64,000 bases of DNA from an uncultured Ruminococcus sp. Lineage in GTDB: Bacteria; Bacillota; Clostridia; Oscillospirales; Acutalibacteraceae. The position numbers were made by a program, and so were the translations under genes. Location: positions 1 to 64,000 of the forward strand of contig CADCOE010000054.1 of NCBI GenBank assembly GCA_902802985.1, written 5' to 3'. Of the stretch, positions 1 to 6,582 are shown piece by piece. Position 1 is the first letter of the stretch, and each line of letters starts with the position of its first letter. Below the pieces are notes generated by a model. The model saw nothing but the letters and a program-made list of their open reading frames with translations. It was not told where the DNA came from and ran no database searches.

Positions 1-1008
1 CTTCACGTCGCCTTTGATCAGGGCGTACCCGATGTTCTTCTTGCGGAGCATACGGGCGATCGCGTCGATCTCCGGCACGAAGCGGGCGAACACGATGACC
101 TTTTTGCCTTCCTCTATGCAGCTGTCGATCACGTCTTCGAGGGCGTCGAGCTTTGCCGTCGAAAGCTGCTGGGCGTCATCGCCGTCATCGTTGCGGACGA
201 ATCCGCCCGTGACCTGCGAGAGGCGCAGAAGCTGGGTCAGCACGTTGCGGGTGGTGATTTCGCCGTTCATGAGCTCGGCGAAGCTGTCCTTTTCGATGCC
301 GTCGTAGATCTTCTGGGCGTTCTGCTCCAGCTTGACCGGTCGCACTTCCTCCACGAATTCCGGCAGATCGACCGCTTCATCGATGCGGATCCGGTATGCG
401 ATGGAATGCGCCTTTTCGACCAGCTCCGCCAGATGCTTGTACCCGACGATCTGGTGATTCTGGAATCCGCCGAGGATGGCGTAGTAGGCGCGGAAGCTGT
501 AGAAGCTGACGCCGAAGATGCTTTCGTCCAGAAACTTGTACTGGCTGAAAAAGTCCAGCGGGCTGTTGGTGATGGGGGTGCCCGTCAGGATCAGGTTATA
601 GCTGCTGATCTTGCCGAGCCGATGCAGCGCCTTCGAGCACTTCGCCTGCGGATTCTTAATCTTGCTGCTTTCGTCGCATACGATCATGTCCGGGTGCCAG
701 CGCGTGAGCTCCGCTTCCAGCCGCCAGCAGCTTTCGTAGTTGACCACGATGACCTGCAGGCCGTTGCCTATCATGTATCGGATGGTGTCAGCCTTCTTGG
801 CGCTGGTGCCGTCGAGCACAGCCAGCTGATACGGGAACGCAGCGAATTTCTCAAATTCCTGCTCCCACACGTCCACGATGGATTTCGGGCAGACCACCAG
901 CATTTGGGTGATCTTGTGCCTGTGGTAGAGCGTACCCGCCAGCGCGATGGTGGTGATGGTCTTGCCGGTGCCCATGTCCATGAGGAAGGCACAGCCTTTA
1001 CTTGCCAT
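1..1008 (-). CDS. SNF2-family helicase, C-terminal part (split gene, runs off left edge)
   Basis: ATP-dependent DNA helicase/translocase core of phage type. It begins MASKGCAFLMDMGTGKT, so motif I (Walker A) lies at residues 10-17. A DESS motif II (VCDESSKIKNP) and an LTGTPITNSP motif III follow, and the frame stays open to base 1. The ATG sits inside the last codons of the HNH gene (11-base overlap), so translation is probably coupled. The N-terminal part of the same helicase lies upstream at 1402-1719, and the HNH gene separates the two. Whether the pieces assemble into an active enzyme is inference. The C-terminal helicase motifs V and VI lie outside the window. Confidence 0.85.
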   Translation of the reverse strand, partial: MASKGCAFLMDMGTGKTITTIALAGTLYHRHKITQMLVVCPKSIVDVWEQEFEKFAAFPYQLAVLDGTSAKKADTIRYMIGNGLQVIVVNYESCWRLEAELTRWHPDMIVCDESSKIKNPQAKCSKALHRLGKISSYNLILTGTPITNSPLDFFSQYKFLDESIFGVSFYSFRAYYAILGGFQNHQIVGYKHLAELVEKAHSIAYRIRIDEAVDLPEFVEEVRPVKLEQNAQKIYDGIEKDSFAELMNGEITTRNVLTQLLRLSQVTGGFVRNDDGDDAQQLSTAKLDALEDVIDSCIEEGKKVIVFARFVPEIDAIARMLRKKNIGYALIKGDVK

Positions 1009-1405
1009 CGGGATCACCGCCTTCCATCTGCTCCATGGCCAGCGCCATGTGCAGCTGCCGGTGCTGCCTGTCCGGCATGACCAGCAGGTTCTCCGGGCTG
1101 TTGTCCGAGGCGTCGCCGTTCATGTGATGGACGACTTCGCCGTGCTCCAGCGGTCTGCCGATGTACGCCTCCGCTGCGGCGCGTGCCTTCTTCGAGTTGG
1201 CTTTGCCGCGATCGGCGATGTGGCAGAGAGGGTTCCGCTTCCGGTTGAGCTCCGTGAGGTGGGCTGCCTTATGGCCACGGGCGAGCTTGGCGAAATCCAC
1301 GTTCTCGCTCATCCACAGGTTCCGGTGCTCCGCCGAGCAGAAGTTCTTTCGGCGCGGGTTCTTTCGTTCGATGGCCTTTCCGCAGACCACGCAATGCACG
1401 ATCAT
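998..1405 (-). CDS. HNH homing-type endonuclease inserted in SNF2 helicase gene
   Basis: A 135-residue protein. The N-terminus holds a zinc-binding CxxC pair (C5, C8) with a further C23. The C-terminal half has the HNH signature GEVVHHMNGDASDNSPENL (His93-His94, Asn96, Asn106) followed by His119. The family cuts DNA at a specific site and is common as free-standing or intron-borne genes in phages. Its ATG overlaps the TGA of the helicase N-part (ATGA), and its TAA lies inside the start of the helicase C-part. The inserted segment is about 395 bp, nearly all ORF, which leaves no room for a self-splicing intron. A longer reading frame extends upstream, but only this ATG fits the overlap and the zinc motif. 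Confidence 0.85.
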   Translation of the reverse strand: MIVHCVVCGKAIERKNPRRKNFCSAEHRNLWMSENVDFAKLARGHKAAHLTELNRKRNPLCHIADRGKANSKKARAAAEAYIGRPLEHGEVVHHMNGDASDNSPENLLVMPDRQHRQLHMALAMEQMEGGDPDGK

Positions 1406-1719
1406 GGGGTGCCTCCGATCCCGAAGGTGCGCAGGGCGAAGTTGTACGCTCTGACCTGATGCTGATAGGGCGTCGCCTTGATCGGCATCGGGATAATCGG
1501 AACTTCGTCGCCCGCGTCCTGCGCCTTGATGTCCGGCGAAAGCGTATCGTCGAGCTCTGCTCCGAGCAGACCCAGCAGCGCCACGTTCTCTTTGGAGTAG
1601 GGCACCACCCACGCCTTATCGTCTGGGTCGTAGAATCTGCCGTCGATCTCTTTGATGCTCTCTTTCGCCAGAAATGCGTCGTAAACGCGAATGTGATTAC
1701 CGTCTCTTATTGCGTTCAA
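1402..1719 (-). CDS. SNF2-family helicase, N-terminal part (split gene)
   Basis: A 105-residue piece ending ATPYQHQVRAYNFALRTFG and then GGTP and a stop. The PYQHQ motif is the Q-motif-like segment that precedes motif I in phage SNF2 helicases, where the protein would normally continue straight into the Walker A region. Here the Walker A region starts in the separate gene at 1008. Both parts lie in the same reading frame, with the HNH gene between them in another. The start ATG overlaps the stop of the upstream HTH gene by 4 bases. Confidence 0.8.
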   Translation of the reverse strand: MNAIRDGNHIRVYDAFLAKESIKEIDGRFYDPDDKAWVVPYSKENVALLGLLGAELDDTLSPDIKAQDAGDEVPIIPMPIKATPYQHQVRAYNFALRTFGIGGTP

Positions 1720-2057
1720 TGTTTTTGCTCCTTCACGCTTGGTTTTGCGAAGGCGGTGAGGATGCTCTCTATCGTTTTCTGCTGATCCGGCTGCAGTCCG
1801 GGGAGCAGAGAGCGCAGAAGTGCTTCCTGATCATCGTGCAGATACCGGCGTGACAGGTACCATCCGTCCATGGCTCGGACGCCGCCACCACGCCAGTTTT
1901 CTGTAATGATGGGGTGAGAACACGAGAGAATCTGAACGTCGGTTCTTGCCGTCTTATCACAGATATGAAATTCATTGACGATGTCGCTGATCGTGACGTG
2001 ACGGCGATCGCTGATCATCTCTAAAATCAGCTGCCTGCGCTCGATGGCACTCTGCAT
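1716..2057 (-). CDS. small HTH (DeoR-type) protein
   Basis: A 113-residue protein. Its N-terminal 60 residues (IERRQLILEMISDRRHVTISDIVNEFHICDKTARTDVQIL) match the DeoR-type winged helix-turn-helix. No effector domain follows, only about 50 further residues. A good ribosome-binding site (GGAGGTGAGAAC) precedes the ATG. It is first in a translationally coupled string with the split helicase and HNH genes. The likely role is element-encoded transcriptional control; the target is unknown. Confidence 0.7.
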   Translation of the reverse strand: MQSAIERRQLILEMISDRRHVTISDIVNEFHICDKTARTDVQILSCSHPIITENWRGGGVRAMDGWYLSRRYLHDDQEALLRSLLPGLQPDQQKTIESILTAFAKPSVKEQKH

Positions 2058-2173
2058 GTTCTCACCTCCTTCCGCTTTCGTTGGTTGTATTGTAGGAATG
2101 AAGTCGGTAACCTAATTACCGGCTTTTTTAACCTTTTCAAAAAATGTGGTGGATTTTTTCGGGAACAAAAAAA

Positions 2174-2259
2174 GCCCGCCGCAGCAGGATTTCTCCTACC
2201 GTGGCGGGCATAAAAAGTCCGGCAGATAGAATGATCCTTCTGGATTTCTATCTGCCGGA
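2174..2259 (-). terminator. two strong hairpins between element operons
   Basis: The first hairpin (2174-2209) pairs GCCCGCC with GGCGGGC, has an inner AGGA/TCCT stem, and is followed on the minus strand by TTTTTTTG. That is a typical intrinsic terminator for the genes to the right. The second (2218-2259) is a perfect 14-bp inverted repeat, TCCGGCAGATAGAA with TTCTATCTGCCGGA, without a T tract. It could be a processing or protein-binding site. The rest of 2058-2349 shows no gene. Confidence 0.75.
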
Positions 2260-2349
2260 GCCATATTGATCTCTGTCAATTCCGATCCTGTAGCAGACTT
2301 TAACTGTTACGTGCGGCGCTCATAACGATGTGGTGTTCGAGTCCGGCGC

Positions 2350-2565
2350 TCATGGCGCAACAGAGGTCTTATTCGGTTTTTCTGGTCTGTCCGGTATCGT
2401 CTGTACCAGCTTGATTGTGACCGCTGCATCCTGCCCAACGATCACCCGCAGTTTGCTGCCGCACTTGGGGCAGCTCAGTTCCATTCCGTCGCAGCGCTTC
2501 GATTTTCCGATCGGCTTACTACACTTCGGACAGCAGGCGTAAAGAAACGTGTCTAATTCTTCCAT
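2350..2565 (-). CDS. small zinc-ribbon protein
   Basis: 71 residues with two CPKC knuckles (CCPKCSKPIG near residue 12 and CPKCGSKL near residue 32), which is the pattern of a zinc ribbon. The RBS AGGAGGATGTCAG lies just upstream. Such small zinc-ribbon proteins are common in conjugative elements and phages; no specific function can be assigned. It follows another zinc-ribbon gene. Confidence 0.6.
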   Translation of the reverse strand: MEELDTFLYACCPKCSKPIGKSKRCDGMELSCPKCGSKLRVIVGQDAAVTIKLVQTIPDRPEKPNKTSVAP

Positions 2566-2602
2566 CTGACATCCTCCTTGGTTTCTGTGCAGCGCACGGT
2601 CA

Positions 2603-2803
2603 TCAAACAGCCTCCCGCGCAGGGTACTGCGCCAGCTGATCCAGCCGCAAAAGCGGAATCTTCATGGCGTGCGTCCGGGCGTATTCGCCGTCCATGACCT
2701 CGGTGTTACAGTGCTCGCAAATCATCCAGCCGCCCGTTTCGTCCAGATACAAGCCTTTATTCAAAGTGCCGCAGATCGGGCACGTAATGTCGTATTGCTT
2801 CAT
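2603..2803 (-). CDS. small zinc-ribbon protein
   Basis: 66 residues with ITCPICGTLNKG and MICEHCNTEV, i.e. two CxxC knuckles about 20 residues apart. This is a likely zinc ribbon of unknown function. It sits between the YolD-like gene and a second zinc-ribbon gene in the same minus-strand run. Confidence 0.55.
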   Translation of the reverse strand: MKQYDITCPICGTLNKGLYLDETGGWMICEHCNTEVMDGEYARTHAMKIPLLRLDQLAQYPAREAV

Positions 2804-2818
2804 TTCAGGTGCCTCCGT

Positions 2819-3145
2819 TCAACCTAAATCCGTAATCCTGATTGAGTAGATATCCTCGAAGTATATCTGCTCGCCGTCCAATTTGAGCCAGCGGAACGTG
2901 CAATCCACGTCCGTGATCCTGCCGCGTTTGGTGACGTCATGAAAAGCGCAGTAGCAGTCGATTTCAACTTTCATGCCGCGCCGGAGCTTCAAGAGGATCC
3001 GTGAGTTGTGTTCCGCCTGCTCATCGGAAATCTCATGCCGCTCCACCCGCAGGTGTCGTTCTTCACGATCCCGCAGCGCTTCCTGCAAGCCCTTCATCGC
3101 ATCAAACGGACTGAAGATTTTAGCTCTTTCTGCTCTTGTCATCAT
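2819..3145 (-). CDS. YolD-like protein
   Basis: 108 residues with FSPFDAMKGLQEALRDREE near the N-terminus, resembling the YolD family. YolD-family genes are commonly paired with Y-family (UvrX/UmuC-like) polymerases, and here the gene overlaps the end of such a polymerase by 26 bases. The family is thought to modulate the polymerase or SOS mutagenesis. The pairing strongly supports the call. Confidence 0.75.
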   Translation of the reverse strand: MMTRAERAKIFSPFDAMKGLQEALRDREERHLRVERHEISDEQAEHNSRILLKLRRGMKVEIDCYCAFHDVTKRGRITDVDCTFRWLKLDGEQIYFEDIYSIRITDLG

Positions 3146-4406
3146 ATCCTGCTCGATGCCCTCCTATAAATCCGTTCCGTTCACGCTGGGTGCCCTCCGG
3201 CATGTAGTTGACGCCATGGAGGACAGCGTTTTTGCCGTACCGCTGCCGAATGTCGAGAACGGTCTGCTGCACGGTTCGCTCCCGCTCGACGGCATCAAAG
3301 TTCGTGAAAAGGTTGTAGCCCTCACAGCCTTCGTCGCACACATCCTCGAATGCGATGCCGAGCCGTCTGATCTTGGTGTGGCGATCCGTGGTTTTATCGT
3401 AGACCCGCAGCGCCGCCTCCACAAGGAAGGAAGCGAGGGCGGTCGTCACATCCAGCTTTGCAGTACCCTTGGTGGGGGCGATTTCGTCATGGGTATAGCC
3501 GACAAAAATGCCGACCTTGCTGGTGATGACTTTCCGCCGCATGAGCTCCGCTGCTCCGTTGAGCGCCATCTCATGCATGACTGTCCGGGCTTCCTCGAAG
3601 GTGTAGTCCCGGGGCAGGATCTGCGAGAACGATACGGATTTCGTCTTACTCTTATATGCTTTGATGTCAGAGATCAGGCACGGCTCGCGTCCCCACGCGT
3701 GGTCAATGAGCAGTTCCGCGTTCTTTCCGAAGATTTTGTACATGAGCCCTGTGTCCATCTGCGTCACGCCGCGCATATCGAAAACGCCGTAGCGCTCCAG
3801 CCGCCGTGCCGTCCCGCCTGCGACCATCCAGAAATCCGTGATCGGGCGGTGATCCCATAAGGTCTGCTTGTACTTTTCTTCGTCCAGTACGCCGATGTGA
3901 TCTCTGGCGTGCTTGGCCGTAATATCCAGCGCGATCTTGGCGAGGTAGAGGTTCGTGCCGACCCCTGCTGTGGAAGGAATGTGATAGCGGTCTGCGATCT
4001 CATTCATCAGGTGCTTGGCGAACGTCACCGCGTCCATGTGATTCGGTGCCAGATAATCGGTTACGTCGAGGAACGATTCGTCGATCGAGTACACGTGGAT
4101 GTCCTGTGGGTCGAAGTAATCCAGATACAGCGAGTAGATGTCCGCTGCGTATTCAATGTACAGAGCCATGCGGGGCGGGGCGACTTCGTACTTGACATTG
4201 TTCGGGATCTCCGACAGCCTGCACCGGTTTTTTATGCCTTGCGCTTTCATCGCCGGTGTAATGGCGAGGCACAAGGCATTCTTTCCGCGTGTAAGGTCTG
4301 CGACCACGAGGTTCGTCTCGAAGGGGTTGTACCCACGCTCGGCGCATTCGACCGAAGCGTAAAAGCTCTTCATGTCTATGCAGAAGTATGTTCGTTGCTT
4401 TGCCAT
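3120..4406 (-). CDS. Y-family (UmuC/UvrX-like) translesion DNA polymerase
   Basis: 428 residues, full length for the family. The palm has Asp11 in FCIDMKSFYASVE and the catalytic pair in YSIDESFLDVT (Asp109, Glu110). These are the metal-binding acids for nucleotide addition. A helix-hairpin-helix region (GGTARRLERYGVFDMRG) and a little-finger domain follow. It copies damaged DNA. It lies downstream of a LexA-like repressor and a 75-residue gene and upstream of YolD, so the module is an element-borne SOS/mutagenesis cassette. Confidence 0.93.
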   Translation of the reverse strand: MAKQRTYFCIDMKSFYASVECAERGYNPFETNLVVADLTRGKNALCLAITPAMKAQGIKNRCRLSEIPNNVKYEVAPPRMALYIEYAADIYSLYLDYFDPQDIHVYSIDESFLDVTDYLAPNHMDAVTFAKHLMNEIADRYHIPSTAGVGTNLYLAKIALDITAKHARDHIGVLDEEKYKQTLWDHRPITDFWMVAGGTARRLERYGVFDMRGVTQMDTGLMYKIFGKNAELLIDHAWGREPCLISDIKAYKSKTKSVSFSQILPRDYTFEEARTVMHEMALNGAAELMRRKVITSKVGIFVGYTHDEIAPTKGTAKLDVTTALASFLVEAALRVYDKTTDRHTKIRRLGIAFEDVCDEGCEGYNLFTNFDAVERERTVQQTVLDIRQRYGKNAVLHGVNYMPEGTQRERNGFIGGHRAGYDDKSRKS

Positions 4407-4447
4407 GGTGGGTACACTCCATTTTGGTTATTTGTGAGGCGGCGGAG

Positions 4448-4675
4448 TCATAGGGCCTGCACCGCCTCGATGCTAGGGCCGCTGCTCTGCAGACGGTCAG
4501 CGAATGCCTGCAGCCGCTCCTTTGTGTACATGGCCGTGCAGCTGATATGCATGACCATGCCTCCGGTCTTTTTGTCGTAGACTTGGATGTGCCCGTTGTA
4601 CGCCTGTCCCACGTAGTAGTCCTGCGTCTCAACGGCTTCGCCGTTTCTGCGGCGCTGCTGATATCCAGTTCTCAA
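4448..4675 (-). CDS. small conserved hypothetical protein
   Basis: 75 residues, MRTGYQQRRRNGEAVETQ at the start, with no domain I recognise. A TTG start is likely because GGAGG lies about 8 bases upstream. It sits between the LexA-like gene and the polymerase with short gaps, so it is probably co-transcribed and damage-regulated. Function unknown. Confidence 0.55.
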   Translation of the reverse strand: MRTGYQQRRRNGEAVETQDYYVGQAYNGHIQVYDKKTGGMVMHISCTAMYTKERLQAFADRLQSSGPSIEAVQAL

Positions 4676-4690
4676 CTCTGATCCCTCCGA

Positions 4691-5287
4691 TCACTCCAGA
4701 TCCTTGAGCACCTTGAACGCGACACCCTGAATCTCGCAGTTATCGACGTAGATGTCTTCCATGCGCGAGTTTTCCGGGTGCAAGCGGACGCGATGCTTCT
4801 TCGGTTCCGGGTAGAATCTCTTGAGCGTTGCTTCGTCCTCAATGAGGGCGACGACGATCTGACCTTCGTCGGCGTAGTTCTGCTTTCGGATCAAAACGAG
4901 ATCTCCATCATCGATACCTGCTTCGACCATAGAATCGCCGTAGGCACGAAGAATGAAGAAATCGCCTCGACCGAACAGCGCGACAGGGAGGCGGACGTAT
5001 TCCTCGATGTTTTCCTCTGCGTACTTCGGAATACCGCAGGCAACTGTGCCGAGGATGGGAACCGGGACTACTGCCGCCTTCGTCCGCGTTGCTGTCATGG
5101 TACGCCAGCCAGAATAACTGATAATGCCGTCTTCGCACATCTGGGCGATGTACCGCTGCACCGTGGCCTTCGACGATCCGACGCCGTCCGCTACTTCCTG
5201 CATGGTGGGCGAGATACCGTTATTGTCCGTAAAAGTGGTTACGAACTTCTCGATAGCCGCCATAAGGGTTTTGTCTTTGCTTCTCAT
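4691..5287 (-). CDS. LexA/UmuD-like self-cleaving repressor
   Basis: 198 residues. The N-terminal winged helix (residues 5-60, ISPTMQEVADGVGSSKATVQRYI) resembles LexA. The C-terminal S24 peptidase domain has Ser119 in YGDSM and Lys156 in EATLKRF, the catalytic dyad. The predicted cleavage site is Cys84-Gly85 (TVACGIP), where LexA usually has Ala-Gly. By family knowledge, RecA-stimulated self-cleavage would derepress the polymerase operon after DNA damage. The gene has its own promoter and a palindrome in the leader, so autorepression is likely. RBS: AGGAGGAATT. Confidence 0.9.
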   Translation of the reverse strand: MRSKDKTLMAAIEKFVTTFTDNNGISPTMQEVADGVGSSKATVQRYIAQMCEDGIISYSGWRTMTATRTKAAVVPVPILGTVACGIPKYAEENIEEYVRLPVALFGRGDFFILRAYGDSMVEAGIDDGDLVLIRKQNYADEGQIVVALIEDEATLKRFYPEPKKHRVRLHPENSRMEDIYVDNCEIQGVAFKVLKDLE

Positions 5288-5300
5288 GCGAAATTCCTCC

Positions 5301-5360
5301 TAATTGAAACCCGTGTCTCAATTACGTCTTAATTATACTCACGGCCAAGGCCTGCGTCAA
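5301..5360 (-). promoter_or_regulatory. promoter and operator of the LexA-like gene
   Basis: On the minus strand TTGACG (5355-5360), a 17-base spacer and TATAAT (5332-5337) form a near-consensus sigma-A promoter. Just downstream lies an exact inverted repeat, TAATTGA-N10-TCAATTA (5301-5324), placed around the expected transcription start and before the RBS. This is where an autorepressor would bind. The half-site differs from the GAAC-type box of Bacillus LexA. Confidence 0.8.
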
Positions 5361-5431
5361 GGGGTTTGAAACAGAAAGTTCTGTTAGCTGGCGTGAGGTA
5401 ATTATTTCGTTACATGAGCACGCAAAAAGAA

Positions 5432-5463
5432 ATCCCTCGCACCTTTAGTGGGGTACGAGGGAT
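5432..5463 (-). terminator. terminator of the methyltransferase-to-DUF3883 operon
   Basis: ATCCCTCG (5432-5439) pairs with CGAGGGAT (5456-5463), and on the minus strand TTTCTTTTT follows. It lies just after the last small gene of the operon and just before the LexA-like promoter, so it separates the two units. Confidence 0.8.
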
Positions 5464-5494
5464 GGCGCTCAAGTAGTATTCACTGGTACTCTGC

Positions 5495-5671
5495 CTAACG
5501 ATAACCCATTTTTTCACACAAATCGTGGAGACTCTTCTCATACTGCTCCTTCGAGATTGCCCTGCGTTCGAGAAAGGTTTCTAACAGTTTCTTCTGGCGA
5601 AGAAACAGCTGGTGGTTCTTTTCATTATAAGACAACTGCTCCCAAGGAGTATCTTTCCGTTGAATATCCAT
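5495..5671 (-). CDS. small 58-residue protein at end of defence-like operon
   Basis: It reads MDIQRKDTPWEQLSYNEKNH and continues as charged helices to KSLHDLCEKMGYR. The RBS GGAGAAAGGAAC sits 6-15 bases before the ATG. It is highly charged, predicted helical, and has no signal peptide. It lies 32 bases after the DUF3883 gene and before the terminator, so it belongs to the same transcript. No family is recognised with certainty; an accessory or antitoxin-like role is possible but unsupported. Confidence 0.6.
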   Translation of the reverse strand: MDIQRKDTPWEQLSYNEKNHQLFLRQKKLLETFLERRAISKEQYEKSLHDLCEKMGYR

Positions 5672-5703
5672 CAGTGTTCCTTTCTCCTACGAAACTAATC
5701 AAG

Positions 5704-6582
5704 TTATGAAACGGGGGCGAATCGAGCGGAGAATGCTGAATATGGGATCTTGGCGTTGTCCCACAATCCGGTTTTGCCATCTACGGGTATATGAGGACTC
5801 ATTTCATCTGCTGTGATCCTTGCCAGCATACGGCTTGAAGCGCATATACACCAAAAGTAAAAATAATACCGTCCTTTGTTGTTTGCCAGAGTTGCAGTTT
5901 CCCATTCATGTCTGGTAATAATAGCGAAGGCATTTTGAATGGATTGTGTCGAGGATTTGACCTCTATTAGTATTCGCTCGTTGTTCTCTGCAGACCGTTG
6001 CGATAGAATATCATATCCGGCAAGGTTGGTTTCGATAGCTCTCCAGTCTGGCTGAGCTCCAGTCCGCGCTTCTTCATAGAGCATTGTCAGTTTTTCTCCT
6101 TGCCGCCCGACTTCGTTATTCTGCTCATTCTTTTTCGTTCTTTCTATCTCTGCAAGAGCATCCCACCAATTCAAAACAGCATCATCTTGACTGTCAATCA
6201 GCCCTGCTTCTGAAAAGCAACGTTGTTCTTCTTCGTTCATGAAGAGATATGCTTCTTTTCTGCCATATGGGATTCTTTTCGCCCATGCAGGCTGGCACAC
6301 GGCAATATACTGTGACAAAATGATCCGCCATAATTCTTCCGAGATCGATTCACCATTAAACTTTGTGAGAATGGTGTGCCCAATATCAGAAATCCCAATT
6401 TTTGAATAGGACAGCAGTATCCACTCGCACTGTTCTGCAAATGCAAGAGAAACCGCGAAATTGATCCCAAGGGGCAGTTTGATTTGTGCTGCTTCCTCCA
6501 GTGTATGGCATCGATTCTTGTTGATGCAATCGATAAAGAGCAACGATTGGGACACGACGTTAACTGAAATATACGTTTTCAT
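5704..6582 (-). CDS. DUF3883 domain protein, putative PD-(D/E)xK nuclease
   Basis: 292 residues. The C-terminal half (from residue 156, NEVGRQGEKLTMLYEE) matches DUF3883. It has Glu163, Asp191 in GYDILSQ and the Glu207-Val-Lys209 pair in ILIEVKSS, the layout of a PD-(D/E)xK nuclease, then the ITRHEWETA and GRYYFYFW segments typical of the family. DUF3883 proteins are commonly found next to helicases and restriction enzymes. The start overlaps the helicase stop by 4 bases (ATGA). This is the only protein in the operon in which a complete nuclease-like triad is visible, so it is the best candidate effector (inference). Confidence 0.8.
   Translation of the reverse strand: MKTYISVNVVSQSLLFIDCINKNRCHTLEEAAQIKLPLGINFAVSLAFAEQCEWILLSYSKIGISDIGHTILTKFNGESISEELWRIILSQYIAVCQPAWAKRIPYGRKEAYLFMNEEEQRCFSEAGLIDSQDDAVLNWWDALAEIERTKKNEQNNEVGRQGEKLTMLYEEARTGAQPDWRAIETNLAGYDILSQRSAENNERILIEVKSSTQSIQNAFAIITRHEWETATLANNKGRYYFYFWCICASSRMLARITADEMSPHIPVDGKTGLWDNAKIPYSAFSARFAPVS

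Noticed and set aside
406-1080. Plus-strand 224-residue protein
   Set aside because: Shadow of the split SNF2 helicase, whose minus-strand frame has all motifs.
998-1405. Group I intron or intein carrying the HNH gene
   Set aside because: The insert is almost entirely coding, so no ribozyme fits, and the HNH frame differs from the flanking helicase frame with stop codons at the joins.
2973-3860. Plus-strand 295-residue protein
   Set aside because: Antisense shadow of the Y-family polymerase in GC-rich DNA.
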